Source: Endomychus coccineus
Lineage: Eukaryota; Arthropoda; Insecta; Coleoptera; Endomychidae
DNA: 64,000 nt
NCBI GenBank assembly: GCA_958510875.1
Contig: OY294070.1
Span: forward strand, 9,858,001-9,922,000
Reading direction: 5' to 3'
Shown here: positions 21,644-31,298 of the stretch, piece after piece
Layout: each line of letters begins with the position of its first letter
How positions within the stretch are numbered: position 1 is the first letter of the stretch
Translations under genes and position numbers: made by a program
Notes under the pieces: generated by a model
Databases searched by the model: none
The model's input: only the letters and a program-made list of their open reading frames with translations
Told to the model about the DNA's origin: nothing

Positions 21644-22784
21644 TTAGTTTTTGACACCTTTATAAATCTCTATTGATTCTAATGTATTCAATTTAAAACC
21701 TCTGATTTGGTTATGTGAAATGCTTAGGCTATCTAAATTAGGGAAATTATGACCAGTTTGTAAAAAATGATTAGCAAAGGTTGAGTCAGTTTTGTTGAGT
21801 CTGAACGAGCGAAAATGTTCTTCGTATCTTAATTTGAGATTACTAGTTCTACCTATATAAAAGTCATCACAGTCTGGGCAAATCATCTTATAAACTCCAG
21901 GTTTTCTATATTTATTGATTTCGTTTTTGGCGTTGTACCGGGATATCAAAAATTATCTTGGTCGAGGGTGGTTGTGGAATCTAAAACGTGTGTCTTACTT
22001 TACGTTTGAAATAATTATGCACTGTCACACTGACATCATCAATAACCTACAAATTTCATACCTATTTATTTCAGTTGAAAAACAGTAATGAACTACAAAT
22101 TATGAAATAACGGTTTTAGTAACAAGAAAAACTAAATTACAGTAATTGTTGGAAATGTCCCCCGTTTTGTTCGATGCACAAGTTGACGCGCATCCTCATG
22201 CTGTGAAAACCGAAATAAATAGGTATGAAATTTGTAGGTTATTGATGATGTCGGTGTGACAGTGACATAATTATTTCAAACGTAAAGTAAGACACACGTT
22301 TTAGATTCCACAACCACCCTTGACCAAGATAATTTTCGATATCCCGGTATATAAGATGGCAAAGTTTATTTTGAGGTTTGAAACCGATTTTAAAATTATG
22401 GCGTGATAAAATGTTAGCAATATGTTCGCTTACTGTACCAAAATATGTCAAAGAGATGAATTTAGTGGTTACATCTATGTGTTTTATACACGGATAAATT
22501 TTATAGAAAGTTGATTCTTGTTGTTTGAGATGTATTAGTTTAATTATTTGATCTACCGGAAAACCATTATTGATGGCTATTCGTTTGATCGTGTTCAACT
22601 CAATAGTGAGGTGTTCTATCGACAATGGTATCGAAAATGCTCTATGGATCATTGAGTGATATGCTGCTAATTTATGGCTACGAGGGCTAAACGATGAGTT
22701 CGGAATAGTGATATCTCTACAAGTGGGTTTCCTGTAGATATTGAAGTTTATTTTATTATGGTTACTTATTAGTGTTGAATTCAA
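21644..22784 (-). pseudogene. PLE RT tail and GIY-YIG endonuclease, split by a MITE
   Basis: Minus-strand order: NKINFNIYRKPTCRDITIPN, HSMIHRAFSIPLSIEHLTIE, IKHIDVTTKFISLTYFGTVS, FKIGFKPQNKL, then after the MITE at 21938-22347 the endonuclease KYRKPGVYKMICPDCDDFYI and GRTSNLKLRYEEHFRSF, STFANHFLQTGHNFPNL, and LNTLESIEIYKGVKN. GIY and YIG motifs appear as GVY and YIG. The reading frame on each side of the MITE is clean, so this copy may have been nearly intact in this part before insertion. The catalytic YADD part of the RT is not present upstream. Confidence 0.88.
21938..22347 (-). mobile_element. 410-bp MITE with about 135-bp inverted ends
   Basis: Starts CCGGGATATC after a TA at 21936-21937 and ends GATATCCCGG before a TA at 22348-22349, so the duplication is TA, as for IS630/Tc1/mariner elements. 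The arms (21938-22072 and 22210-22347) are nearly complementary. The centre encodes, on the minus strand, RMRVNLCIEQNGGHFQQLL and stop, which matches the transposase C-terminus of the IS630-type copies at 29971 and 47179. It is therefore a deletion derivative of such an element, inserted in a PLE gene. Confidence 0.9.
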
Positions 22785-22799
22785 AAACTTTTTGGACTA

Positions 22800-22905
22800 A
22801 ACTTTCGCGACACCAATAGGTCTGCACTTGCAAAACACAAGTTTGACACCAATCATCAAATTCTTTTCAAGTTCAAGCCTGCCCTGAAAATGCCAAATTA
22901 GCTAT
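22800..22905 (+). pseudogene. Short PLE endonuclease tail
   Basis: Plus-strand translation SALAKHKFDTNHQILFKFKP resembles SALAKHCFDYNHQFDYKNV of the PLE at 5470-5860. It is a small fragment lying head to head with the PLE at 21644-22784. Confidence 0.6.
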
Positions 22906-23194
22906 CCGCGGAAGTCTACTATTTAAGATATCTAATAAATAAAGTTTTGTTTAAATGGAGGAAATAGGTATAACATTTGTAACACCCTTTTCAATTTTCA
23001 AGAATTTTCAATAAATCGACTCCATTTTTATTAGTTTTATAGTTTATCCTGAAGAATAAAACAAAATGAAAATACTTGTTGGTGGCAATTTTTTATAAGC
23101 ATTCTTGTGTGTCAGTTTTAATATCCAACGTTTCATTGTCGACCATCATCAATTTTTTTCCAATACGCCTATGTATATGTTATCTGGCAGCAGA

Positions 23195-23635
23195 TATAGC
23201 TGTCAGATGGCTGCCGATTTGCTCTTTGTTGACAACAAGAGCGACCGTGTTATAATTCCAAAGGAGTGTTTGGTGATGTTCAAGCGCGATAAGAAGAACT
23301 TTTTCGCCGTTTGTGGACGAAAAATGGATCCTTCACAACCCACCAGAGACCAACGAACAGTCGAAACAGTGAACTTGTCCTGGCGAATCGAAGCATCAAA
23401 AGGCCAAAGTGGTTTTATCGGCCAACAAAGTCATGGCTACAGTATCGTCCATATCGATTACCTTGAAAAGGGCATAATCACCGACGTATATTATTTAGGC
23501 AGAGCTGTTGGATCGATTCGACGCCGATTTGAAGCGGAAACGGTCGCATTTGACAAAGAAAAAAGTGCTCTTCCAATAGGACAACGCACCGACGCACAGG
23601 TCCGTAGTCGCAATGGTAATGGTCTATCGTAGTTC
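23195..23635 (+). pseudogene. mariner transposase fragment
   Basis: Contains words shared with the other mariners: AAGGAGTGTTTGGTGATGTT, ATGGATCC-TCACAACCCACCAGAGACCAA and the region for GFIGQQSHGYSIVHIDYLEK. It covers the middle of the protein from the helix-turn-helix side to the QDNA block and has several frameshifts. Neither terminal repeat is present; it stops at 23635, where LINE sequence on the other strand begins. Confidence 0.85.
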
Positions 23636-23639
23636 TTCT

Positions 23640-24110
23640 ACTCTACGCAACGAGGGAAATCTATAATGTTAGAAGAATATCGTATGAGACAGCGGTGGAA
23701 TGTTGAGAGAGGAGATAGTTTTTCGAATTTTTCTTGAAGGTTTGGAGGTTATAGCCATGACCTCACTAGGTGAAGAGTTCCACATCTTCGCAGTTCGATA
23801 GAAAAATTAAGTTTGGTAGGTCCTCCTATCTGGAATCTCTGGTGTTGGAACAACAGACGAGATTTCTGATGAACACCGACCATGGAAATAACTATAGAAA
23901 AGGGAGAGATCTCTCATCTTTCATCGCATCCTCAATCAAACGGAAAATTCTCATCTGGATAGAATCCAAGAGTTCCAACGTATTTCTGAGAGCCGAACTC
24001 CAAATATGTGAACAGTACTCTATCTGTGCTTTGTAGATTATGAGGAGCTGCTGGGATGTAAAGTAGCTCTTGTGAAGCGGTTTTCGCAATGGACCTCACA
24101 CGAGAGGGTG
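23640..24110 (-). pseudogene. Jockey-like LINE ORF2 C-terminus
   Basis: The frame reads KAQIEYCSHIWSSALRNTLE and LLDSIQMRIFRLIEDAMKDE, the segment after the RT in Jockey-type LINEs where the consensus is PHMEYCSHLW and LD.VQ.R. Further along, in another frame, RTAKMWNSSPSEV matches the final RTA.LWNSLP block. The remainder of the element is absent. Confidence 0.8.
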
Positions 24111-24980
24111 CTGTTGGTAGTGATTCCGAGCATGGATATGGAAGACTTCATAAAAATAGTTGTACCTGACATCATCATATTAAAGATCTATCATTACCTT
24201 CTGAGTATCAAGGCCCGAGTGCTGCCGATGTGACGTCACGTCTAGTAGTCGAACGTTGGAATGAAAACGTCAGCGTAATATGAAGATGTATTAGAACAAT
24301 TTTGGATGAATTTTGACATTAATATAAAATAGACTAGACTAATAGGAACGGCGCAATCTTTTCGCCAGTTTCTACGCGCACACACACAAATATCATCTCA
24401 AACATGGTCTAGATCCATTCAGGAAAAGCTCAAAACTACATGCAGTATCTTAACACATGGTAGAATATAGCGATCCACGTACATTCGTCAACAGATCTTC
24501 AGCAAAGTATTCAGATTTTTTCGAGTAACATAGGTGTTTGAAACGGCAAGTCATTCCAGACATGCCTAAATACTGACGTTCCCATTGTTGAAGCAACAAA
24601 TGGAATGTATCGGAATCATATATTTATTATATCCTCACTAAGCCTTCTACCGTGTAATAAATCTCCTTCACTACAGATTATTCGAGACCCGTTCAAACGA
24701 TCGATTTTATCAGAAAATTATACGGAATCGTCGTGTTCACAGTTTCGAAGGCTATAACTTTTTTACAACTGAATTGTGGACTGAATCTTTTATTTGTGGA
24801 AAACTAATGAAAAATGGTTTCTAAAAATCATATTCAATTTGAATTTGCAATAGTACCTATGTTTAGTATTGAGATCGGTAAAGACATTTTTTTTAAACCG
24901 GCCAGAAATTAGTACTTTTCGGTTTATTTTTAGGTCAGAAAATCTCATTTTGTCGGACCGAGCCAGAAAATTATTGTGAT
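24111..24980. other. Unassigned intergenic DNA
   Basis: No recognisable gene. Near 24890 and 24955 short words such as CCGGCCAGAAATTA and CCGAGCCAGAAAATTA recur, leading toward the palindrome at 24981. Confidence 0.35.
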
Positions 24981-25006
24981 AGTCCGGTAAAAGCTTTTAC
25001 CGGACT
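24981..25006. repeat. Perfect 26-bp palindrome
   Basis: The half AGTCCGGTAAAAG is followed directly by its exact reverse complement, centred on AAGCTT. The motif CTTTTACYGGAC in it recurs as an inverted pair at 25726-25774, on the other side of the tyrosine recombinase fragment. Confidence 0.95.
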
Positions 25007-25157
25007 CATTTTTATTTACTTACCGGCCTATCTTGAATGAAAAAAATAATAAAATAGTTAGTCTAAGATAGCGGTCAATTGGTTTCTATAGTAACCGAGT
25101 TTTGTATTATTTGAAACTATAAAATAACTTGACATATTTTGACGTTTAGTTGAAAAC

Positions 25158-25556
25158 GTGACAATTATTATAAAATGGATAGCTAACGGAGGTGCTGACA
25201 TCATAAACTTAAAACGACATGGTGGTTGGAGTTCATATCAAGTTCCCGAAGGTTACATTGAGGATTCAGTTCAGAATAAGATTGATATAGCTAACAAAAT
25301 TCAAAAAGCAGGTAACTCAAACACAGAAATTGTAATAAGATTCTTGACCCAGTATGAATTATATATAAAAATTCTCGGGAAATAGGTCACAATAACACTT
25401 GTCTTAAAGACGAATAGTTAAAACAAAGTGTTATTGTGACCTATTTCCCGAGAATTTTTATATATAACAGAAATTGTCTCACGTCAACAAATAATTTTGA
25501 AATACCGTGCTTACAGATAAGTAATGCTAATAATTGTATGTTTAATATAACTATTC
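25158..25556 (+). pseudogene. Crypton-like tyrosine recombinase C-terminus, split by PLE ends
   Basis: The frame starting at 25158 reads GADIINLKRHGGWSSYQVPE then GYIEDSVQNKIDIANKIQ. This is the last part of a tyrosine recombinase: the H of RHGGW is the conserved histidine and the Y of GYIEDS fits the nucleophile. The insect relatives I know are Crypton-derived proteins with the DUF3504-type domain. At 25333 the coding sequence is broken by the PLE pair; after it, FEIPCLQISNANNCMF and NITIQK to a stop at 25556 look like the protein's tail. An 11-bp direct repeat ACAGAAATTGT flanks the insertion. The catalytic arginine region upstream is not found. Confidence 0.68.
25349..25467. repeat. Head-to-head PLE 5' ends forming a long palindrome
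   Basis: The left arm (25359-25405) and right arm (25407-25467) are inverted copies of the conserved PLE terminal sequence. Both start at the centre with AAGAC, the first bases expected after hammerhead cleavage in the copies at 6267 and 13449. The right arm has 13 extra bases near the centre. ACAGAAATTGT lies on both sides (25323 and 25467), consistent with a target duplication. Confidence 0.85.
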
Positions 25557-25705
25557 AAAAATAATGTTTATATTTGTAACCAAAAATTAACGATTGTTAA
25601 AAAAAATTGTTAAAATTAGTTAATAAAGAGTTCTTGTTATAAAAATGTAAACTGAATAATATGAAGTTTATGGTACAACAATGCCCGTTTAAAAAAAATA
25701 TTGTA

Positions 25706-25799
25706 CGTAATACGTCCCAAAAGTGCTTTTACTGGACTCGCAGGCTTGCAAATTGCCCACTCGTCCAGTAAAAGACAACTTTCGGGACTTGTTACGTAA
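25706..25799. repeat. Inverted repeat with CTTTTACTGGAC core
   Basis: GCTTTTACTGGACT at 25725-25738 faces CGTCCAGTAAAAG at 25762-25774 across a 23-base gap. The similarity extends outward (ACGTCCCAAAAG against AAGTCCCGAAAG reversed). The core matches the palindrome at 24981-25006. Confidence 0.8.
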
Positions 25800-26289
25800 A
25801 CTACTATTACCGATCGATGACAATTTGACAATAACTATTGTCTGAGATTGGTGGGCTTTAAAGGTAGTTTTTTGCGCTATTGAATTTATTAAGAAACATT
25901 TGAATACCAAACGCAGATTCATAGAGATACGAGTATGTTAGCCTGCATATCACGTTGCCGTAATGTCAAGTTTTTGACTGCGTTGTTATAGTAGTAAACA
26001 AAAGTAACCATTGCAGTTTTTTTGTAAAAATAACTTTCAAAAACCAGTAAAATTAGTGAATTAAGTGATGTCGACGCTACAGATTTTTGACAAATCGAGA
26101 AAACGCTACGAAAACATTTACAAAATTTTTTCAAGAACTGGTAAAAAAAACCATTTGTGAAAAATTTTTGCTGGCGTACTTTGTGTGAAGAAATGAGAAA
26201 CTAAAAAGCTCCAGGAAGCATGTGGGTGGAATACTCGATGTTAAAATAAGATTCGATTCACCTCATTGTACATTTGATATCAATATTTA
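25800..26289. other. Unassigned intergenic DNA
   Basis: Short open frames only. TTTTGACTGCGTTGTTATA near 25972 resembles words at 33812 and 34350, so some of this may be old repeat. Confidence 0.35.
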
Positions 26290-26402
26290 TCATGTTTCAA
26301 GGTTTTCTCATTGTATGTTTTGATAATGAACTGTTAAGTTCGAAATTGCAAACAAGTTTCTTTTAAATAGAGTGATATTTAACAAAGTAATATCTTTTGT
26401 TT
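26290..26402 (+). repeat. PLE 3'-terminal sequence, second copy
   Basis: Near-copy of 4255-4350 with an added TTTCTTTTAAATAGAG-type stretch. It is isolated: no PLE coding sequence precedes it here. Confidence 0.7.
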
Positions 26403-26438
26403 CTTCTGTTCCTACAATCATACATTTGACTTGCAGAA

Positions 26439-28083
26439 CAGTGGCGGCTCGTGAACTTCTTAAGAGAGGAGGCTGGACATAAAACGTTCTTGTAAAAATA
26501 TACTCTATCCAGACAATAAATTTAATCTTTGCACAGCGACCGTACCAGCTACTTCAGTGACAAAATTAATTGTTGCCCAGCAAGAACCAACGTGGAGGTG
26601 TAGAGTCTCTTGGCAAAAAATTTTTTTGTTCGTTTTTTTTTCTTTGGATTTTTGATATTTTTTATTTTATTTTTTAATTTTTCATATTTTGTTTTTTTTA
26701 TTATTTTTATTAACTTTTTTTATATATTAACGGAATTCTACGGTCTTTAGTTTGCGAAAAATGATCAATAATATTATCATAAAATGTATCATTTTGTTTT
26801 AAGTGTTTTACTAAATCTTTTTCAATAGATATCAAACTAACATTGTATAAACGATTTTGGCCCATTGTATTTCGCATGTAAGTTTTAATTCGTTTGAGAG
26901 TAGAACCGATGCCGACGTGACAGGAATGGTGACTGTCAAACAAAGTAGTTTATAAAACTGAGGTAAAACTTGTTGCAAATCATTGTCTATCATATATTTT
27001 ATCATATCGGCGTGAATGTCGTACTGGCCTAAAATATCTTTATCCGAGTAGGTATATAACCCATAATTCATTGTGCAGTGCTGTTTTATCAAAAAATTTA
27101 TATTTTAGAACTAAGTTATCTAAAAGTGTATTGGGAAACTCTTTTGAAAAAGATTCGAAAAATCTTCTATTTGTCAAGTCGAAAAACTTCAATTCACGTA
27201 AATCGGAAAATCGAATCTCAATTTGACCTTTAATAGTATCTAAAATTTCATAAAAAAAGTTGTTTATAATGTAGTTTCTTGTCTACCAAATTATATGTTT
27301 TCCTCCTTTAACAATATTCTGTTTACCGGTTAATTTAAACTTAATACTCGATGTAATATGTTCCTGCGATTTTTCATGTCTGTCTATACCACGAGCTAAA
27401 TTTTTCAAATCATCATAGCCCTAGTGCCCCCAACATGAAGTTGTATCAGATGTAAATAGCAAGCAATATAATTTATTGTGTATTTCGATTTTGAAACATA
27501 CCTGTCATCGTCACCACTAATCCTTTCAAATCCGGTAAAGGCCGTTTATTTTTATTAACAAAACACTTTTCTATCATATGTTAATCCACTAAATGGGTTT
27601 TCTAAGAACTCAGCAACTAAGTCACTCATCATTTTAACGTTCACCGATTAGATAAATTATAACTTAACTACTTAACCTTACTTCGCCTGGCGGAACAAAA
27701 ACAATAGCTAACGTAACGCGTGTCGCATTCTTCTAGCAGCGGTAGAGCGGTAGCTAGTAATCGTATTGCATTCGACCGACGAGTGCGTACGAGAAGCTAG
27801 CCTACATAGAGTGTTGCCATATTCGCTGTTTTACCCTACTTGGCAATTGAACTGGTTGGAAAAACGGCAACTGTGTTGACCACACGTATTTAGCGTTTGA
27901 GATATATAGAGAATCTAGCCTCTGGCCACTGTTGCCAGATTAAAAATAACTACTGAGAACGGGGAATTAATTGCAGAATTTAAAGAATTATCAGAGAAAC
28001 AGGAAATAAAATGAAGAATGATCATTAAGATAAATTGGTGAGGAGGCTGAGCCCCCTTAGCCTCCTTCGAGGAGCCGCCACTG
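26439..28083 (-). mobile_element. Second hAT deletion derivative, no clear TSD
   Basis: CAGTGGCGGCTC at 26439 and GGAGCCGCCACTG ending at 28083 are the same ends as in 14186-15866. The minus strand holds the same zinc-finger start, the same internal deletion joint and the same C-terminus. It keeps DLTNRRFFESFSKEF, which the first copy lost. Outside the ends the 8-mers TTGCAGAA and TGTGTCCA do not match, so one flank has probably changed by recombination or the insertion is old. Confidence 0.9.
26710..27400 (-). pseudogene. hAT transposase remnants
   Basis: Minus-strand frames give SYEILDTIKGQIEIRFSDLR, YDIHADMIKYMIDNDLQQVL and, after a frameshift that removes the SVERSFS core, LKRIKTYMRNTMGQNRLYNV and SLISIEKDLVKHLKQND. 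The zinc-finger part (RGIDRHEKSQEHI) lies at about 27340-27400. Catalytic residues are deleted as in the first copy. Confidence 0.8.
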
Positions 28084-28950
28084 TGTGTCCAAACAGAAAA
28101 ATTGTGCTAACAAAAATGAGGGAACTCGCTGATCGATTGAACGTCTCTTTTGTACTAGATGACTAGACTATATTTGACAAACTAAAGCCAATTTAAAATT
28201 GTTTATCATAATTATCGATGAACGATTGTACAAGGACTGGAGGACCGAACGTTGTCATGTAGATACCAGGTAATGTTTATAGATATATCAGTACCGAGTT
28301 AACGCCCGTTGGAGGAGATGTGTGTGTAAGTTATTTTTCAGTTTGTAAAAGCGATTAATTAAAGGAGAAATACGCTATCCTGATAATTCGAAGAGCAAGT
28401 TCAATTGGTCGGGTTCTCGGTAACCGGTGAATAATTTACACATTAGATGGTTTTATCTGGCCTTATTTAACGTGAAATATTATAGCTAAATTCATCCAAT
28501 GACCTGTACCTACACACACGGGGATAGATTATCGCCCCGATTCGAATTATGGGCTACACCACGCCTCCTACGTGTTTCGAACCAGTATCAACATAACCTC
28601 TCATAATTGGCGCGTGTTTGAGGGTCGAACCCCGGGTAGTATGAATGCATTCAGATTTGATAAGAAAATTTAAATGGAACACAAATTTCCTATTAAATAA
28701 CTGTTCTATATTAATAAAGAAAGATGTGTTTTCAATAACTCACTCACTCACCGAGATGTCCCAAACCGTAATACGTAGGGAAAATTTTGATACAGGTAAA
28801 TTTTCTTCTGTAATTGGTATTCTGGCTAGCTATGTGTGTAGTTATGTTGTGATATTATGGTTTTTGATCATGACAATCCCTAGAAAAGTGTACCCTGTTA
28901 CGTAGTTATCCTTTTTACGCACTTATCTTTTCAGGACTTGAAATCTAGAT
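28084..28950. other. Unassigned intergenic DNA
   Basis: No recognisable gene. GTTTCGAACCAG (28578) and GGTCGAACCCCGGG (28622) resemble tRNA T-arm or SINE B-box words, but no tRNA fold or A box fits. Confidence 0.35.
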
Positions 28951-28954
28951 TATT

Positions 28955-29971
28955 ACCAAATTCAAAATTATGCCCGAGCGGCTGCAAGGATATTCAACGA
29001 AAACCATCCTGAACGTAGCGTTCGCCATAAGTACGTAATGGAATTGATTTCAAAATTTGTGGAGACGGGTTCAGTAATGGATAAAAAAAGGGCACCCATT
29101 GGAATTGTTAATGATGAAGGAGCAGCTGTGGCGGTATTGGGACATGTCCAACTTATGCCAAACACGCAATCTGTACGACAACTTTCTGCAGCTTCCGGTA
29201 TTAGCCAATCTAACGTTTTCAGAATTTTACATTAAAACAGGTTCCATCCGTACAAAATTAAATTAATTCAGGAATTAAATCATGATGATTGGGATCGAAG
29301 GCAAGAGTTTTGCGAAATTATGGTCGAGCGTACTAACAATAACCTAAATTTCTTGTACAACGTTTGCTTTTCTGACGAATGCACTTTTTTACTTAATGGA
29401 GAGGTTAACCGGCATAACTGTAGAATTTGGAGCGATACAAATCCTCATGTATTTCGAGAAGCTCACATTCAACATCGGGAAAAGCTAAACGTTTGGGTAG
29501 GAATTTTGAGAGACCACCTAATTGGACCTACGTTTATTCCTGGTAATTTAAATGGCGAAATTCATCTTGAAATGTTGGAAAATGCGATTGATCCGTTAAT
29601 AACTGAACAATTAGAAAACGATCCTCTACTACTTGAACAACAATTGCATTTCCAACAAGACAGAGCTCCTCCTCACTACGCCGCACCAGTTCGCCAATAC
29701 CTCAATTTGCAATACCCCGGTCATTGGATTGGAAGAAGAGTGGCCTGCCCGATCTCCTGACCTGAACCCTCTGAACTTCTTCTTGTGGGGACATCTTAAG
29801 TCCAAGATTTTTGTGACTCAGTCTGAAAATTTGGACCAACTACGCCAACGAATTGTAAATGAGTGTCGTCAAATAACTCCAATTATGCTGAACCATGTTA
29901 GAGACGGTTTTCAGTCAAGATTGTATTATTGTATGGAAGTCAATGGAGGACAATTTGAACATTTGATTTAA
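28955..29971 (+). pseudogene. IS630/Tc1-type transposase, rosa-like
   Basis: The frame runs from NYARAAARIFNENHPERSVR and KYVMELISKFVETGSVMDKK (N-terminal helix-turn-helix region) through SVRQLSAASGISQSNVFRIL. It meets a stop at 29233, then continues with NVCFSDECTFLLNGEVNRHN (first catalytic D in SDE) and LHFQQDRAPPHYAAPVRQYL (second D). A one-base frameshift near 29735 leads into EEEWPARSPDLNPLNFFLWG, where the usual third D of LDFF is N. It ends YCMEVNGGQFEHLI and stop at 29971. One stop, one frameshift and one lost catalytic residue make it inactive. Confidence 0.87.
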
Positions 29972-30458
29972 ACACGCAGATTTAATTTTTTTATTGTGAG
30001 CATGACAACAATTCAATTTTTTTACGAATGTGATTTTTGAAGATTGTTTAAGTTTGTAAAAAAGGCTTAGTAAAAATGAGCTTGTACATTGTACAAATAA
30101 CCAAAATATTCAAGGTGGCGCATTCGAGCAACAAAATTAATTTTTGGTGAAAACGGTTAGGGGGTTGCTCCTCGTTCAAGCCTCAAATATACGTCAAAAG
30201 ATGTCCCCCAAACAAAATCATTCGACGTGTTTCGGGAGATTTTTCCACTCACTATGGGATAAGAAATATACGGGTGGCTCGTCCGAGATGGAACACCTTG
30301 TATTTGTATAATACAAACTCTTACTTGTAACAAAACAATAGTGTAGCCATTACATGTTTGCATTTTCTTCTAGAACAGCTTCTCAAGAACAATTCATGCA
30401 TTTTTTTTTAATTTTTCAGTTTTCCTTCAATTCATGTCATTCTACCTGTAAATTTCAG
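29972..30458. other. Likely 3' part of the IS630-type element, then intergenic DNA
   Basis: GATGGAACACCTTGTA at about 30285-30301, read in reverse as TACAAGGTGTTCCATC, resembles terminal repeats of this transposon group (compare CAGGGTGTCCC at 46520). A matching left end was not found, so the boundary is tentative. Confidence 0.35.
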
Positions 30459-30611
30459 GTACCAAGGCACCTTACAACAACAGTTACTTCAAATTTATCA
30501 TCAGGAAATGAAATATTATGTTTAAAAGTATTATTTCCAGAGTTAGTTTTAGAAAAAATGGAAATTTCATCTCATGGTCATGACAGGTTGAAAAAATACT
30601 TATGTTGCTAG
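30459..30611 (+). CDS. Possible terminal exon of an unknown gene
   Basis: A TTCTACCTGTAAATTTCAG acceptor precedes 51 codons open in phase 0 to TAG at 30611. The peptide includes SNLSSGNEILCLKVLFPELV and LEKMEISSHGHDRLKKY. It is more protein-like than neighbouring frames, but I recognise no family. An internal donor-like CAGGTTGAA near 30585 would give an internal exon instead. Confidence 0.22.
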   Translation, partial: VPRHLTTTVTSNLSSGNEILCLKVLFPELVLEKMEISSHGHDRLKKYLCC

Positions 30612-31298
30612 ATTAGGAGGAAAACTGCCGACAAAGAGGAATTATACACATACATACACTAAGATACAGCATAATAGGGCTTTAATTAAACCGTCCACAG
30701 TCAAGACGATAGTACGTGTTGGGAAAGACGCGGGAAGAGGTACACGGGACGACAGGTTCAAACTGAGCACACAAACGATAATAAATGATTCTTGCGAGAA
30801 TATTTCCGAAGACAATGTAAATTTCATTGCGTTTGAAATAATATTTAAATCCGTGGAATGCAGTCGCTAAGACGGACATCCACTATTAATATTCAGCTTT
30901 GATTATAATAAAAAGCTGACGTGTGACGTTTACAATTGATGAAACGGTAACAAAAATAAATTGATCACCTGATCTTGAACATCGTTGCATGGAAAGACCG
31001 ATACTAGTTTGTCGTTTCATCCGACGATGGTGTGCTGTATGGTTTGGACACGTTTTGTTTTACGCCGCATTGGAAATTGTGTACAATATGATTTTGTCAT
31101 TTTCCATTAATAACAGCACGTACATTTATCAACAATAGCTCTTATCCACTGAAAAAAACTGTTAGAACACTGAGGACCTTTCAGCTACCAAGTAGCCAAT
31201 TATCAATTAATATGAGTTATCGAATGAACAAACGAAGATATTCACAGGTTTCATTCAGTGAACTGGTGAGCCAAAATTAAAGGAACTTAATAATTTCA
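30612..31298. other. Unassigned intergenic DNA
   Basis: No recognisable gene, repeat or RNA. Confidence 0.4.

Noticed and set aside
28560..28660. tRNA gene or tRNA-derived SINE on the minus strand
   Set aside because: Two T-arm-like words are present but no acceptor, D-arm or A box can be folded.
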